Source: Bacillus yapensis
Lineage (GTDB): Bacteria; Bacillota; Bacilli; Bacillales; Cytobacillaceae
DNA length: 64,000 nucleotides
NCBI RefSeq assembly: GCF_005280205.1
Contig: NZ_SUND01000012.1
Span: 62,001-126,000 of the forward strand
Direction: 5' to 3'
Shown here in pieces: positions 1 through 8,908 of this stretch (its first letter is position 1; every line of letters begins with the position of its first letter). The notes below the pieces were generated by a model. The model did no database searches and was not told where the DNA came from. It saw only the letters and a list, made by a program, of their open reading frames with translations. A program made the position numbers and the translations under genes.

Positions 1-1923
1 ATTGTATCTGAAGTAGGCGACTTAGAAAATAAAGCAATCGATCTAGTAGAAGAAATTTTTGAAGATTATGATGAGATAGAGACTTTTACTGAAGAAGATG
101 AGGAAGCAGAATTACTAGAATTTGAGGATGAAGCTGAACTCGAAACTGCATTCGTTTATGAAGCAGAGGAGACTCCTATTCAACCTACCGAAGCCACTCT
201 GGAGGATTTACAACCTAAGTCAGAGTCTGATGAGCAGTATGAACAAGTGGAGAACTTGGAATCAGAACCACCTGTTGAGAAAAAACGATCTCACATTCCA
301 TTCAATGTCCTCATGCTTTCACAAGATAAGCGCAAGCTTGAAAACAAAGTAAAAGAAACTTTTGCTCCTGCTATGTCTGAAGTAAGTGTGACATTAGAAG
401 AAACGAAACCAGAAGAAGTTGTTACGGAAGTCAAACGAGTAGAAAACCTTGTGGAATCGAATGTAGTAGAAAATAATACAGAATACAGCGAGCAAAGCTC
501 AGAAGAAGCTTACTACGTTTTCCCATCGGTCAACTTATTGAAGCCTCCTGTTTTTAAAAGTGTGGACAAGGAATGGCTTGAATTACAGGAACATCAGTTG
601 AATGAAACATTATTTAACTTTAATGTTCGAGCTAGTGTAGCCAATGTGACGCAAGGACCATCTGTTACACGCTTTGAAGTTCGTCCTGAGCCAGGGGTTA
701 AGGTTAATAAAATCACGAACTTATCAGATGATATTAAATTGAGCCTTGCTGCAAAAGATATTCGTATGGAAGCACCGATTCCTGGTACGCATATGATTGG
801 AATCGAGGTACCAAATGAATCAAGTCGTCCTGTGTTCATTAGTGAAATCATTAAGAGCCAAGAATTTATTGAGTCGCAATCGCCTTTAACAGCTGTACTC
901 GGTTTAGATATTTCAGGGGAACCGATTGTAACCGATTTAAGAAAAATGCCCCACGGACTTATCGCAGGGGCAACAGGTTCAGGAAAAAGCGTTTGTATCA
1001 ATTCGATCCTTGTCAGTTTGCTTTATAAGGCAAATCCAAATGAAGTTAAGCTTTTGCTTATCGATCCAAAAATGGTTGAGCTTGCACCATATAACCAAAT
1101 CCCGCATTTGGTAAGTCCAGTTATCACTGATGTGAAAGCAGCGACTGCTGCGCTTAAATGGGCCGTTGATGAAATGGAACGACGTTATGAGCTGTTTGCG
1201 CATGCTGGAGTTCGGGATATTTCCCGTTTTAATGATATTGCTGAGCAGGAAAAAAGGTATTCTGTGAAGCTCCCTTATATCGTGATTGTAATTGATGAGT
1301 TAGCCGATTTGATGATGATGTCTCCTGCTGATGTAGAAGAGGCCATTTGTCGAATTGCTCAAAAGGCTCGCGCATGTGGAATTCATTTAATTATCGCGAC
1401 ACAGCGTCCATCTGTAGACGTCATTACTGGTCTAATCAAAGCAAACGTACCGACAAGAATTGCTTTTTCTGTATCATCACAAATTGACTCTAGAACGATT
1501 ATTGATATAAGCGGTGCAGAACGATTGCTTGGTCGAGGAGACATGCTATTTTTAGAAAATGGCTCTTCGAAGCCTGTAAGACTTCAAGGGACATATGTAA
1601 CCGATGAAGAAATTGATGCAATTGTGAACCATGTTCGCAGGGAGCAAAGTCCTCAGTATTTATTTGAGCAGGAAGAGCTGTTGAAAAAAGCAATTGTTTC
1701 GGAAGAAGAGGACGAGCTATTTTATGAAGCTTGTGAGTTTATTATTGAACAAGGTGGAGCCTCAACATCCAGTCTTCAAAGGAAATTTAAGATTGGCTAC
1801 AATCGTGCGGCTCGACTGATTGATATGATGGAAGATCAAGGGTTTATTTCTGAAGCACGAGGCAGTAAACCACGTGATGTGTTAATTACGGAATCTGAAT
1901 TAGAATCTTTTCACGATGAATAA
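1..1923 (+). CDS. sftA: DNA translocase SftA, 5' end outside the window
   Basis: The frame is open from base 1, so the N-terminus is missing and 640 codons remain (the B. subtilis protein is about 950 aa). An acidic Glu/Asp-rich linker fills roughly the first 180 residues. The FtsK/SpoIIIE motor follows, with Walker A GATGSGKS (about nt 967-990), LLLIDPKMVEL and Walker B VIVIDELADLMMM. The last 65 residues, beginning near FYEACEFIIEQGG, look like the FtsK gamma winged helix that reads skewed DNA motifs. The family moves trapped chromosome DNA away from the division septum before closure. Unlike SpoIIIE it lacks transmembrane segments, and none appear in the part seen here. Assignment is firm; only the start is unknown. 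Confidence 0.95.
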   Translation: MVSEVGDLENKAIDLVEEIFEDYDEIETFTEEDEEAELLEFEDEAELETAFVYEAEETPIQPTEATLEDLQPKSESDEQYEQVENLESEPPVEKKRSHIPFNVLMLSQDKRKLENKVKETFAPAMSEVSVTLEETKPEEVVTEVKRVENLVESNVVENNTEYSEQSSEEAYYVFPSVNLLKPPVFKSVDKEWLELQEHQLNETLFNFNVRASVANVTQGPSVTRFEVRPEPGVKVNKITNLSDDIKLSLAAKDIRMEAPIPGTHMIGIEVPNESSRPVFISEIIKSQEFIESQSPLTAVLGLDISGEPIVTDLRKMPHGLIAGATGSGKSVCINSILVSLLYKANPNEVKLLLIDPKMVELAPYNQIPHLVSPVITDVKAATAALKWAVDEMERRYELFAHAGVRDISRFNDIAEQEKRYSVKLPYIVIVIDELADLMMMSPADVEEAICRIAQKARACGIHLIIATQRPSVDVITGLIKANVPTRIAFSVSSQIDSRTIIDISGAERLLGRGDMLFLENGSSKPVRLQGTYVTDEEIDAIVNHVRREQSPQYLFEQEELLKKAIVSEEEDELFYEACEFIIEQGGASTSSLQRKFKIGYNRAARLIDMMEDQGFISEARGSKPRDVLITESELESFHDE

Positions 1924-2475
1924 GATTTTGCATGCAGGTTCATGACATGGTATCTAAGATTTGTTTTATACTAAGAAATAGTTCTAAAGATGGTTATTCA
2001 TGAGTATGATCGGATTGGTATTTCAACAGGAATCCAACCTTGTACCATAGTTTTTAAAATGAAATGGTGCTATAATGGTTGAACATGAGTCCATACGACA
2101 TACATACAAACAGTTAGTTAACCCGGGGAATCGTATGATTCAAGAATAGTTTTGGTTTTTCCAAAAATGAGCAAAATTGATTATAACTCATATACTGTTT
2201 TACAGATGACTCTCTTCACTGTTCCAATGAAAATGCCAATAGTGAAAACAACAATGTAACGAAAACAGTTTACTGGCTTATGTATAAAAGTGCTGAAAGC
2301 ATGATTATAAAGATAAGTAAATAGCTTTACTGTTTTCTATTTAGAAAATTAATCTTCAAAGGCAGATTCCATTCGTAGTGATGATTTTCTTTTGAGAATT
2401 TCTTGATGGAGTTGGCAACAGCAAAAGTTGATGAAATTTCAGCCTTGCAGATAGAAGATGGTTGGAGGTTCTATT
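1924..2475 (+). other. long non-coding interval with structured murC leader
   Basis: About 550 bases without a convincing gene lie between sftA and murC. An extended -10 promoter sits at 2068-2076. Downstream, GAAAACAGT (2261-2269) and ACTGTTTTC (2329-2337) form a perfect 9-bp inverted repeat, and TTTTCTATTTAGAAAA (near 2333-2348) can form a smaller hairpin. If transcription starts near 2083, murC has a leader of about 390 nt. No known riboswitch consensus was recognised and no clear terminator follows sftA. Confidence 0.5.
2068..2076 (+). promoter_or_regulatory. extended -10 promoter, probably for murC
   Basis: TG-C-TATAAT gives a perfect extended -10 element. No good -35 lies at 17 bp; TTGTAC is 25 bp upstream. 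This is the only strong promoter-like sequence seen between sftA and murC. Confidence 0.5.
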
Positions 2476-3783
2476 ATGACGATTTACCACTTTGTAGGGA
2501 TAAAGGGTTCAGGAATGAGTGCACTTGCACAAATTCTTCACGATATGGGATACGAGGTTCAGGGCTCTGATTATGACAAGCGTTTCTTTACGCAAATAGC
2601 ACTTGAAGAGGCTGGCATCAAAATCCTCCCTTTCCAAAAAGAAAATATACAGCCTGGCATGACAATTATTGCGGGAAATGCTTTTCCTGATACACATGAA
2701 GAAATTGTTCGTGCGATGGAATTAGGATTGCCAGTTGTGCGTTATCATCGTTTCTTGGGCCAGTTTATGGAGCGCTTTACGAGTATCGGAATTACAGGTG
2801 CTCATGGTAAAACATCGACAACTGGTCTATTAGCCCATGTCATGAAGGGGGCAAAACCTACTTCTTATTTAATTGGAGATGGTACCGGAAAGGGAGATAA
2901 GGAAGCTGAGTTTTTCGTTTTTGAAGCATGTGAATATCGCAGACATTTCTTATCATATTTCCCTGACTACTGCATCATGACCAATATCGATTTTGATCAT
3001 CCTGACTATTTTGCGAATGTGGAGGACGTGTTCTCTGCCTTTCAAGAGATGGCCCTTCAAGTTAAAAAAGGCATTATTGCTTGCGGTGATGATGAGAAGC
3101 TACAAAAAATTCAGGCGAAGGTACCAGTTCTTTTCTACGGCTTTGGAGAAGAAAATGATTTTCAAGCGCGAAATGTGGAAAGAACAGCTGAGGGTACAAA
3201 GTTTGATGTATTTGTGCGCAATACTTTTTATGATACATTTGCGATTCCAACCTATGGCGATCACAATGTATTGAATGCCCTAGCGATTATTGCTATTTGC
3301 CACTATGAAGAAATTGATTCTTCTATTGTGAAGGAGCAGCTTTTAACCTTCAAGGGTGTGAAAAGACGTTTTACTGAAAAAAGTGTAGGATCTCAAATTC
3401 TAATTGATGATTATGCACACCATCCAACGGAAATTAAAGCAACTATTAATGCAGCAAGACAGAAGTACCCAGATAAAAATATTATCGCAGTGTTTCAACC
3501 ACATACTTTTACGAGAACGCAAACCTTCTTAGGAGAATTTGCGGAGAGCTTGAAGCTTGCAGACAAAACTTATTTGTGTGAAATTTTCGGTTCTGCTCGT
3601 GAGAATCATGGACAGCTTTCGATCGAAGATTTACAAAAGCTTGTTCCTAATTCAAGTATTATTAAAGAGGATGAAACAGCTAGCTTAAGAGAGCATGAAA
3701 ATAGTGTAATTCTCTTTATGGGTGCGGGCGATATTCAAAAATTCCAAAATGCATATGAAAAAAGCTTAGAGCCACAGTCTTAA
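2476..3783 (+). CDS. murC: UDP-N-acetylmuramate--L-alanine ligase
   Basis: This cytoplasmic Mur ligase adds L-alanine to UDP-MurNAc using ATP, the first step of peptide-stem synthesis for peptidoglycan. The N-terminus [16 protein letters not shown] holds the nucleotide-binding loop. The central ATP loop is [10 protein letters not shown], followed by EACEYRRHF, the [11 protein letters not shown] stretch and the C-terminal [10 protein letters not shown] motif. It is 435 aa, close to the 432 of B. subtilis. The ATG at 2476 is chosen over one at 2458 because GGAGG (2464-2468) is well spaced from it and the product then aligns with family N-termini. A terminator overlaps the stop codon. Confidence 0.97.
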   Translation: MTIYHFVGIKGSGMSALAQILHDMGYEVQGSDYDKRFFTQIALEEAGIKILPFQKENIQPGMTIIAGNAFPDTHEEIVRAMELGLPVVRYHRFLGQFMERFTSIGITGAHGKTSTTGLLAHVMKGAKPTSYLIGDGTGKGDKEAEFFVFEACEYRRHFLSYFPDYCIMTNIDFDHPDYFANVEDVFSAFQEMALQVKKGIIACGDDEKLQKIQAKVPVLFYGFGEENDFQARNVERTAEGTKFDVFVRNTFYDTFAIPTYGDHNVLNALAIIAICHYEEIDSSIVKEQLLTFKGVKRRFTEKSVGSQILIDDYAHHPTEIKATINAARQKYPDKNIIAVFQPHTFTRTQTFLGEFAESLKLADKTYLCEIFGSARENHGQLSIEDLQKLVPNSSIIKEDETASLREHENSVILFMGAGDIQKFQNAYEKSLEPQS

Positions 3784-3798
3784 TGACTGTGGTTTTTT
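3772..3798 (+). terminator. intrinsic terminator of murC
   Basis: CCACAGTC/GACTGTGG stem with a 5-nt loop, followed by six T. The stem overlaps the murC stop codon. Confidence 0.9.
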
Positions 3799-3817
3799 GG
3801 TGGGGGAAAAATCATCT

Positions 3818-3850
3818 CAAAAAAGTCCTCACGGCTCAGCCATGAGGACT
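3818..3850 (-). terminator. intrinsic terminator of the M29 aminopeptidase gene
   Basis: AGTCCTCA/TGAGGACT stem; read on the minus strand it is followed by a run of T (AAAAAA on the plus strand at 3818-3823). Confidence 0.85.
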
Positions 3851-3862
3851 CAAAACAAACAC

Positions 3863-4978
3863 TTACTTCAGGTTTTCAGGATTTAAAGATTCAAGCTCAG
3901 CGATGACGAATCTTCCATCCTTACGAATCAATACATCATCAAAATAGATTTCTCCGCCACCGTATTCAGGTCTTTGGATGTTTACCAAATCCCAGTGGAT
4001 ATTGGAATGGTTGCCGTTAAAGGCATCATCATAGCATTGTCCTGGTGTGAAGTGGAAGCTTCCATCAATTTTCTCATCAAATAAAATGTCTTGCATTGGG
4101 TGAGAAATATAAGGGTTTACCCCAATCGCAAATTCCCCAACGTAACGAGCCCCTTCGTCTGTATCGAAAATTTTGTTAATTCTTTCAGTGTCATTGGACT
4201 CTGCTTCAACAATTTTTCCGTCCTTAAACGTTAGCTTGACGTTTTCGAAAGTGAAGCCTTGATATGGTGAAGGTGTATTGTACGAGATAACCCCATTAAT
4301 CGAATCACGAACAGGAGCCGTATACACTTCACCATCAGGGATGTTCATCTGACCAGAGCATTTAATGGCTGGAATATCCTTAATAGAGAAGGTTAAATCA
4401 GTTCCTGGTCCTGTAAGACGAACCTTATCTGTTTTGTTCATCAATTCGACTAGACTGTCCATAGCCTTGTCCATTTTCCCATAATCTAAATTACAAACTT
4501 GGAAATAGAAGTCCTCAAAGCCTTCTGTGCTCATTTTTGCGAGCTGTGCCATTGAGGAATTAGGGTAGCGTAGGACAACCCATCTTGTTTTCGGAACACG
4601 GATGTCTCGGTGAACTTTTTTCCCGATTGTAGACCCGTTGATTTTCATTTTGTCGTCTGGAACATCAGCGTGTTCATTAATGTTGTCTCCAGTACGAAGA
4701 CCTATGTATGCATCCATATTGCTCATGACATTCGCTTCAAACTCTGCCATCATGTTGAATTGCTCTTCCTCAGCTCCAAGTAATAGAGCACGATCTACGA
4801 TGTTATCTTTTAATAAAACGAAAGGATAACCGCCAGCTTTATATGCTTCATTGACAAGAGCAGTCACAAGCTCACGCTGTAGGCCAAAGTTTTCAATTAA
4901 AACTTTCTCTCCCTTTTGTAGTTTTACTGAATAGTTTATTAAGTTTTTGGCTAAAGTCTCAATTCGAGGATCTCGCAC
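3863..4978 (-). CDS. M29-family aminopeptidase (AmpS/PepS type)
   Basis: A 371-aa protein of the thermophilic-aminopeptidase family M29, cytosolic metallopeptidases with two metal ions that release N-terminal residues from peptides. Typical blocks are visible: GEKVLIENFG near the N-terminus, DLTFSIKD, the NIPDGEVYTAP segment with its conserved Glu, and the C-terminal HFTPGQCYDDAF and GNHSNIHWDLV stretches that supply ligands. Translation starts at GTG 4978 behind GGAGGG seven bases upstream. It is a single gene facing murC convergently. Several paralogues exist in bacilli, so the exact name is left open. Confidence 0.9.
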   Translation of the reverse strand: MRDPRIETLAKNLINYSVKLQKGEKVLIENFGLQRELVTALVNEAYKAGGYPFVLLKDNIVDRALLLGAEEEQFNMMAEFEANVMSNMDAYIGLRTGDNINEHADVPDDKMKINGSTIGKKVHRDIRVPKTRWVVLRYPNSSMAQLAKMSTEGFEDFYFQVCNLDYGKMDKAMDSLVELMNKTDKVRLTGPGTDLTFSIKDIPAIKCSGQMNIPDGEVYTAPVRDSINGVISYNTPSPYQGFTFENVKLTFKDGKIVEAESNDTERINKIFDTDEGARYVGEFAIGVNPYISHPMQDILFDEKIDGSFHFTPGQCYDDAFNGNHSNIHWDLVNIQRPEYGGGEIYFDDVLIRKDGRFVIAELESLNPENLK

Positions 4979-5114
4979 AATTTTTCCCTCCGATGATCAT
5001 TTTTATAAAAATAGACAGCATATGTTGTGAAATTAATCCGTCCTTTTTTTATTGTAACCGAATACAGGCAAATTGTTGAAATATAATCTCTTAAATCGAA
5101 AGAGGAAACTAGAT

Positions 5115-5142
5115 TTGATTTGTGTTAAGATTTGTATATAGA
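5115..5142 (+). promoter_or_regulatory. candidate promoter of ytxGHJ
   Basis: TTGATT, 16-bp spacer, TATAGA, about 40 bases upstream of the ytxG start. Fair sigma-A match; a stress-sigma promoter is not excluded. Confidence 0.4.
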
Positions 5143-5181
5143 GGGAAAACATAGAATAGATAGTCCGCGGAGGTGCACATT

Positions 5182-5646
5182 TTGGAAATAATTCTTTACT
5201 TAAGCGCAGCTGTAGCTGCCGTTGCATTTTTTGTATTAGTCCTTTTTATTGGGAGAACATTAAAGTCTGTCCAAGTGACTTTAGATAGTGTTTCTAAAAC
5301 TTTGGTTGGGCTAGAAAAACAGCTTGACGGTGTGACACGAGAAACGACAGAGTTATTACATAAAACGAATGCTTTAGCTGAAGATATACAAAACAAATCA
5401 AATAGCTTAAATACGGTTGTAGAGGCTGTGAAGGATGTAGGTACAAGTATTAGAAAGTTCAACGGGACCATTCAAACGGTTACTTCTTCTGTCGATCGAC
5501 AGGTTGAGCAAAATAAGGACAAGGTATCTCAAATCATTCAATGGACGAATGTATTTCTAGAGCTTAAGGAAAAATGGGCAGCAAAGAAGCAATCGAAGGA
5601 AATGGATGAGAAGAAAGTGGAAAGAGTAAGAGAAAGAGGACATTAA
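5182..5646 (+). CDS. ytxG: DUF948 membrane protein YtxG
   Basis: A 154-aa protein with one N-terminal membrane segment (ILYLSAAVAAVAFFVLVLFI) and then a coiled-coil region of roughly 100 residues resembling the linkers of chemoreceptors. In B. subtilis ytxG heads the general-stress ytxGHJ operon; the biochemical role is unknown. The start is TTG 5182, eight bases after GGAGG (5169-5173); a GTG at 5173 would lie inside the ribosome-binding site. The tail is very basic and acidic (KKVERVRERGH). Twenty-five bases separate it from ytxH. Confidence 0.88.
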   Translation: MEIILYLSAAVAAVAFFVLVLFIGRTLKSVQVTLDSVSKTLVGLEKQLDGVTRETTELLHKTNALAEDIQNKSNSLNTVVEAVKDVGTSIRKFNGTIQTVTSSVDRQVEQNKDKVSQIIQWTNVFLELKEKWAAKKQSKEMDEKKVERVRERGH

Positions 5647-5671
5647 TAAAATATTCAAAGGAGGATGTAAA

Positions 5672-6115
5672 ATGGGAAACCGTGAAAACCAATTAAATGA
5701 AAAGGAAGAAAACCAATTAAATACGAAGGATTTTTTACTTGGCGCCTTAATTGGAGGAATTGTTGGAGCGGCTACTGCATTGTTCCTGACACCGAAATCA
5801 GGAAAAGACATTCGTGATGAACTATCTCAGCAAGCCATTACTTTAAAAGAAAAAACAGGCCATATCCGTGAAACGGCATTGAACAAAGGTACAGAATTAG
5901 CGGAAGTGGCAAAGGAAAGAACCATTTCCCTAGGACAAACCGTATCGAAGCAATCAAACGAATTGGTGAGTAAAGTAAAAGCCCTACGTCCTCAGACAGA
6001 TGAAGTAAGCGGTGACACAGGAGTAGCTTCGGCGAGTGGTGATTCTGACATTCAAAGAAAACTAGAAGAAACAAAAAGAGCTTTTGATGAAACCGAGCAA
6101 CAGCTAAATCATTAA
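5672..6115 (+). CDS. ytxH: YtxH-domain general stress protein
   Basis: A 147-aa protein with a polar N-terminus, a Gly-rich hydrophobic segment (LLGALIGGIVGAATALFL, about residues 25-43) and the typical TPKSGKDIRDEL continuation of the YtxH family, followed by an amphipathic helical tail. Family members are small membrane-anchored stress proteins of unknown action. An AAAGGAGG site lies just upstream. It is the second gene of ytxGHJ. Confidence 0.9.
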   Translation: MGNRENQLNEKEENQLNTKDFLLGALIGGIVGAATALFLTPKSGKDIRDELSQQAITLKEKTGHIRETALNKGTELAEVAKERTISLGQTVSKQSNELVSKVKALRPQTDEVSGDTGVASASGDSDIQRKLEETKRAFDETEQQLNH

Positions 6116-6143
6116 TCATTTCACCCTTTGGGAGGAACTACAA

Positions 6144-6467
6144 GTGATAAAAATAGAGTCGATTGAGGAATTTAATCAGATTTTAAAAGAGAATGAGCAA
6201 TTCTATTTCTTGAAGCATTCATTGACATGCCCGATTAGTCAGGAAGCTTTTGAGGAATACGAAAGCCATGAAAATAGCCATGGTGAGACAAAACATTACT
6301 ATTTGGCAGTGCAAGAGGCAAGACCATTGTCAAATCATATTGCTGAGACGTTTCAGGTCAAGCATGAATCTCCGCAAGCATTTTTATTTAATAAAGAAAA
6401 TGTGGCCTGGCATGCATCTCATTGGAAAATCACAAATAAGTCATTGACTCAAGCTACTGAAGAATAG
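6144..6467 (+). CDS. ytxJ: monothiol bacilliredoxin-like protein YtxJ
   Basis: A 107-aa DUF2847 protein with a thioredoxin-like outline. The single cysteine sits in KHSLTCPISQEAFEEY, a CPxS form of the redox motif, which agrees with the view that YtxJ is a monothiol bacilliredoxin acting with bacillithiol. GTG start 6144 behind GGGAGGAAC. It ends the ytxGHJ operon; a hairpin that also serves the opposing gene follows. The de-bacillithiolation role is family knowledge, not shown here. Confidence 0.88.
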   Translation: MIKIESIEEFNQILKENEQFYFLKHSLTCPISQEAFEEYESHENSHGETKHYYLAVQEARPLSNHIAETFQVKHESPQAFLFNKENVAWHASHWKITNKSLTQATEE

Positions 6468-6474
6468 GAAACAA

Positions 6475-6505
6475 GAAAACCTCCATGACATGAATGGAGG
6501 TTTTC
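6475..6505. terminator. bidirectional terminator between ytxJ and the FtsA-like gene
   Basis: GAAAACCTCCAT/ATGGAGGTTTTC stem between convergent genes, T-rich on both strands. Confidence 0.85.
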
Positions 6506-6511
6506 TTCATC

Positions 6512-8674
6512 TTAAGCTTCACTTTTCCTATTTTCCCAAACGATTTGAAGGTGGTCACCTGCATCAATTTGGTCATAGAAGGTTGTTTGTTGATTATTTT
6601 TTAGAAGACGGAAATTCCCTTCTGCTCTTGCTGGCATTTCCACTTCTACAAAATTGAACAAGTCTTGGAAGATAAAAGGCTTGAATCGTCTTTGTTGATG
6701 CGTTAGCACATCACCGTCTTGGATGGTGTCTTCATCTGAAAGAATCTGATCTTTTCTTCTAAACTCTGTAATAGTTTTCTTTAGTTCGAGTTCCTGTCCG
6801 TTAAAGAAAACAGGGAGCGTGTGATTCAGCATCATTTGCTTTTTCTCTGCTAATTCTCTCACGGTGATCGGCCGTTTCTTTTCAATCACAATCTCATCCA
6901 AATGTTCAAAGCTACTATGTAGCTTCACTTCCATTCCATTTCGGAACAGCCTTCCTGAGAAGGTTGGAAGAAAGGTCTCCTTGTGGTCTAGTGTGATTCG
7001 AAAAGGCTTGAGTGAGTGGACTAAGTCTCTTAAATTCAAAGAAATAAGGACTTCTTCAATTGTTTCAGGTATTTTACATTCAATGCTGTCGCGGTCCTCG
7101 ATCAAGACATCAGGAGATACGACTTTCCCATTTTGCGTAATCGTTGGTGTAATTTGATACTCTTCGCCGTTTATCGAGATTGTTTTACTAGGAACTTCAT
7201 CAAGCAATTCTTTGATTTGGAGGGTGTTCTTTTCCCCATCCGAACCTCTAACGACGGTCAGTTGATCGCCATTATGAACCTCGTCATCTAGCGAGCAGAT
7301 AGACTCATTTTTTAATAGCTTAGGTGGACCGCCATGTTCGCCCGGAATCGTAATTTGTTGGCCATTCAAGGTCACGATCATCGCTAATCCTGGTTTTCCA
7401 TAAAGCTTATTCATTTTAATTCCAGCAGCTAATAGGCAATCCCCAACTGTTAATTTTTTCACCTCAAACAATCGCACTGGCTGTTCATTGACATACACTG
7501 TTACATAATGAACTGGTGTTTTTTGAGCGGCAATGGCAATTCCAATTGGAGTCACGAGCTCAGGACCTTTTGTAATCTGTTCGTCGATTGTTAAGGATTG
7601 TATGGCATCAATTCCTCGAATAGCGACACGATTTTCAGGAAGATTTAGCTTTTCTGCAATCCGTTTTGGTAACTCTGGAGTTTGACTTCCTCCACCTACG
7701 AGCATGACGGCCTTAGGTGGTTTATGTCCATTTAAATTATAGATCTCTTCACAAATTGATTCCGCTAAGCGATCAATGGCAGTTGAGATTTGTGCGATGA
7801 CATCTGACTTCGACAACTCTGTTTCAAATCCTAGGATGTCAGTAACAGTAATACTTTCATTTGTATGGAGCTCTCGTTTTGCTTTTTCCGCAAGTGGGAA
7901 ATCTAATAAAAGCTGGTCACTGATTGCTTCTGTGATTTCGTCTCCGGCAACAGGAACCATTCCATAGGCAATAACCGTTCCAGAATCTGTTAGAGCAATA
8001 TCTGAAGTTCCTGCACCAATATCGACAAGGGCTACATTCAATCTTCTCATCGTTGGTGGAATCAAGACATTGATCGCTGCAATAGGCTCAAGAGTCAGGG
8101 CTTCCATTTCGAGATTTGCCCGATGGAGGGCTGAGATTAACGATTCTACGACGACTTTTGGTAAAAATGTCGCGATAATCTCAACAGATGCCTCATCACC
8201 TTGTTGGTCAATTAAATTCCCGATTTCCTCACCATCTAGTCGATAATAGAGGACAGAATAGCCGACACAGTAATAATAGTGGCTCCGTTCTTCATCATGC
8301 TTTTCTGCTACGCTACTTTGCGCTTTTTGGACAGCACTTAATTCAATATGAAGAATATCTTCCTTTTGAATCCTCGGCTTTCCTTTAATATCAATAGTAA
8401 CTTCGGCTCTTTCCGTTCGTAAGGCTCTACCTGCTGCAGCTACACTTACTTTATGTAATGGACCATGCTTTTTTTCAAGCTTTTGTTTGATTTCGGTAAT
8501 GATTTTCGAGACAGATAGAACATCATGAATTTGACCATCAAGCATCGCGCGCTCCGAATGCTCAATCGCGAGCATATCTACAACATGATATTGTTGATCA
8601 TGCTCTTCCAAAATGATTCCAACGACTGAACGAGTACCGATATCTAAGGCAAACAATTTCTTTTTATCTAGCAA
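6512..8674 (-). CDS. FtsA-like actin-fold ATPase with long C-terminal modular tail
   Basis: A 720-aa protein whose first ~385 residues carry the actin/Hsp70-type ATPase motifs of FtsA: phosphate-1 loop FALDIGTRSVVG (8-19), phosphate-2 loop VDIGAGTSDIAL (217-228) and adenosine motif VMLVGGGSQTPEL (323-335). It is distinct from the ~440-aa FtsA of the division cluster, and the C-terminal membrane helix of FtsA is not evident. Residues 430-712 instead contain about five units of the form 'NGxx(x)Lxx ... I.DGDxLxV', resembling beta-grasp folds. TTG start (8674) behind GAAGGTG. Related proteins in other bacilli are annotated 'cell division protein FtsA'. A role in cell shape or division is inference. 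Confidence 0.8.
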   Translation of the reverse strand: MLDKKKLFALDIGTRSVVGIILEEHDQQYHVVDMLAIEHSERAMLDGQIHDVLSVSKIITEIKQKLEKKHGPLHKVSVAAAGRALRTERAEVTIDIKGKPRIQKEDILHIELSAVQKAQSSVAEKHDEERSHYYYCVGYSVLYYRLDGEEIGNLIDQQGDEASVEIIATFLPKVVVESLISALHRANLEMEALTLEPIAAINVLIPPTMRRLNVALVDIGAGTSDIALTDSGTVIAYGMVPVAGDEITEAISDQLLLDFPLAEKAKRELHTNESITVTDILGFETELSKSDVIAQISTAIDRLAESICEEIYNLNGHKPPKAVMLVGGGSQTPELPKRIAEKLNLPENRVAIRGIDAIQSLTIDEQITKGPELVTPIGIAIAAQKTPVHYVTVYVNEQPVRLFEVKKLTVGDCLLAAGIKMNKLYGKPGLAMIVTLNGQQITIPGEHGGPPKLLKNESICSLDDEVHNGDQLTVVRGSDGEKNTLQIKELLDEVPSKTISINGEEYQITPTITQNGKVVSPDVLIEDRDSIECKIPETIEEVLISLNLRDLVHSLKPFRITLDHKETFLPTFSGRLFRNGMEVKLHSSFEHLDEIVIEKKRPITVRELAEKKQMMLNHTLPVFFNGQELELKKTITEFRRKDQILSDEDTIQDGDVLTHQQRRFKPFIFQDLFNFVEVEMPARAEGNFRLLKNNQQTTFYDQIDAGDHLQIVWENRKSEA

Positions 8675-8860
8675 AAGGATACACCTTCTTCAATTTATGA
8701 TCAGAAAATTCTAAAAATACTTTATCGCTTAAAAGCGTTTAATTATTAAAGAAAAATACGTGACATTGAAATAGAATTCATATATAATAACTCTAATTAT
8801 ACAGAAATGTTTCATATTTCAACAGAGATTCCATGACAATCTGTGAAAAATTCAAATGCA

Positions 8861-8908
8861 GATTCGAAAGGAAGCATATACTATGATTCGAAAGGACGGG
8901 AAAAAGAT
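8861..8908 (+). repeat. 24-bp tandem duplication carrying two Shine-Dalgarno/ATG units
   Basis: GATTCGAAAGGA occurs at 8861-8872 and 8885-8896, exactly 24 bp apart. Each copy is followed ten bases later by an ATG (8883 and 8907), both in the aroA frame. Confidence 0.75.
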
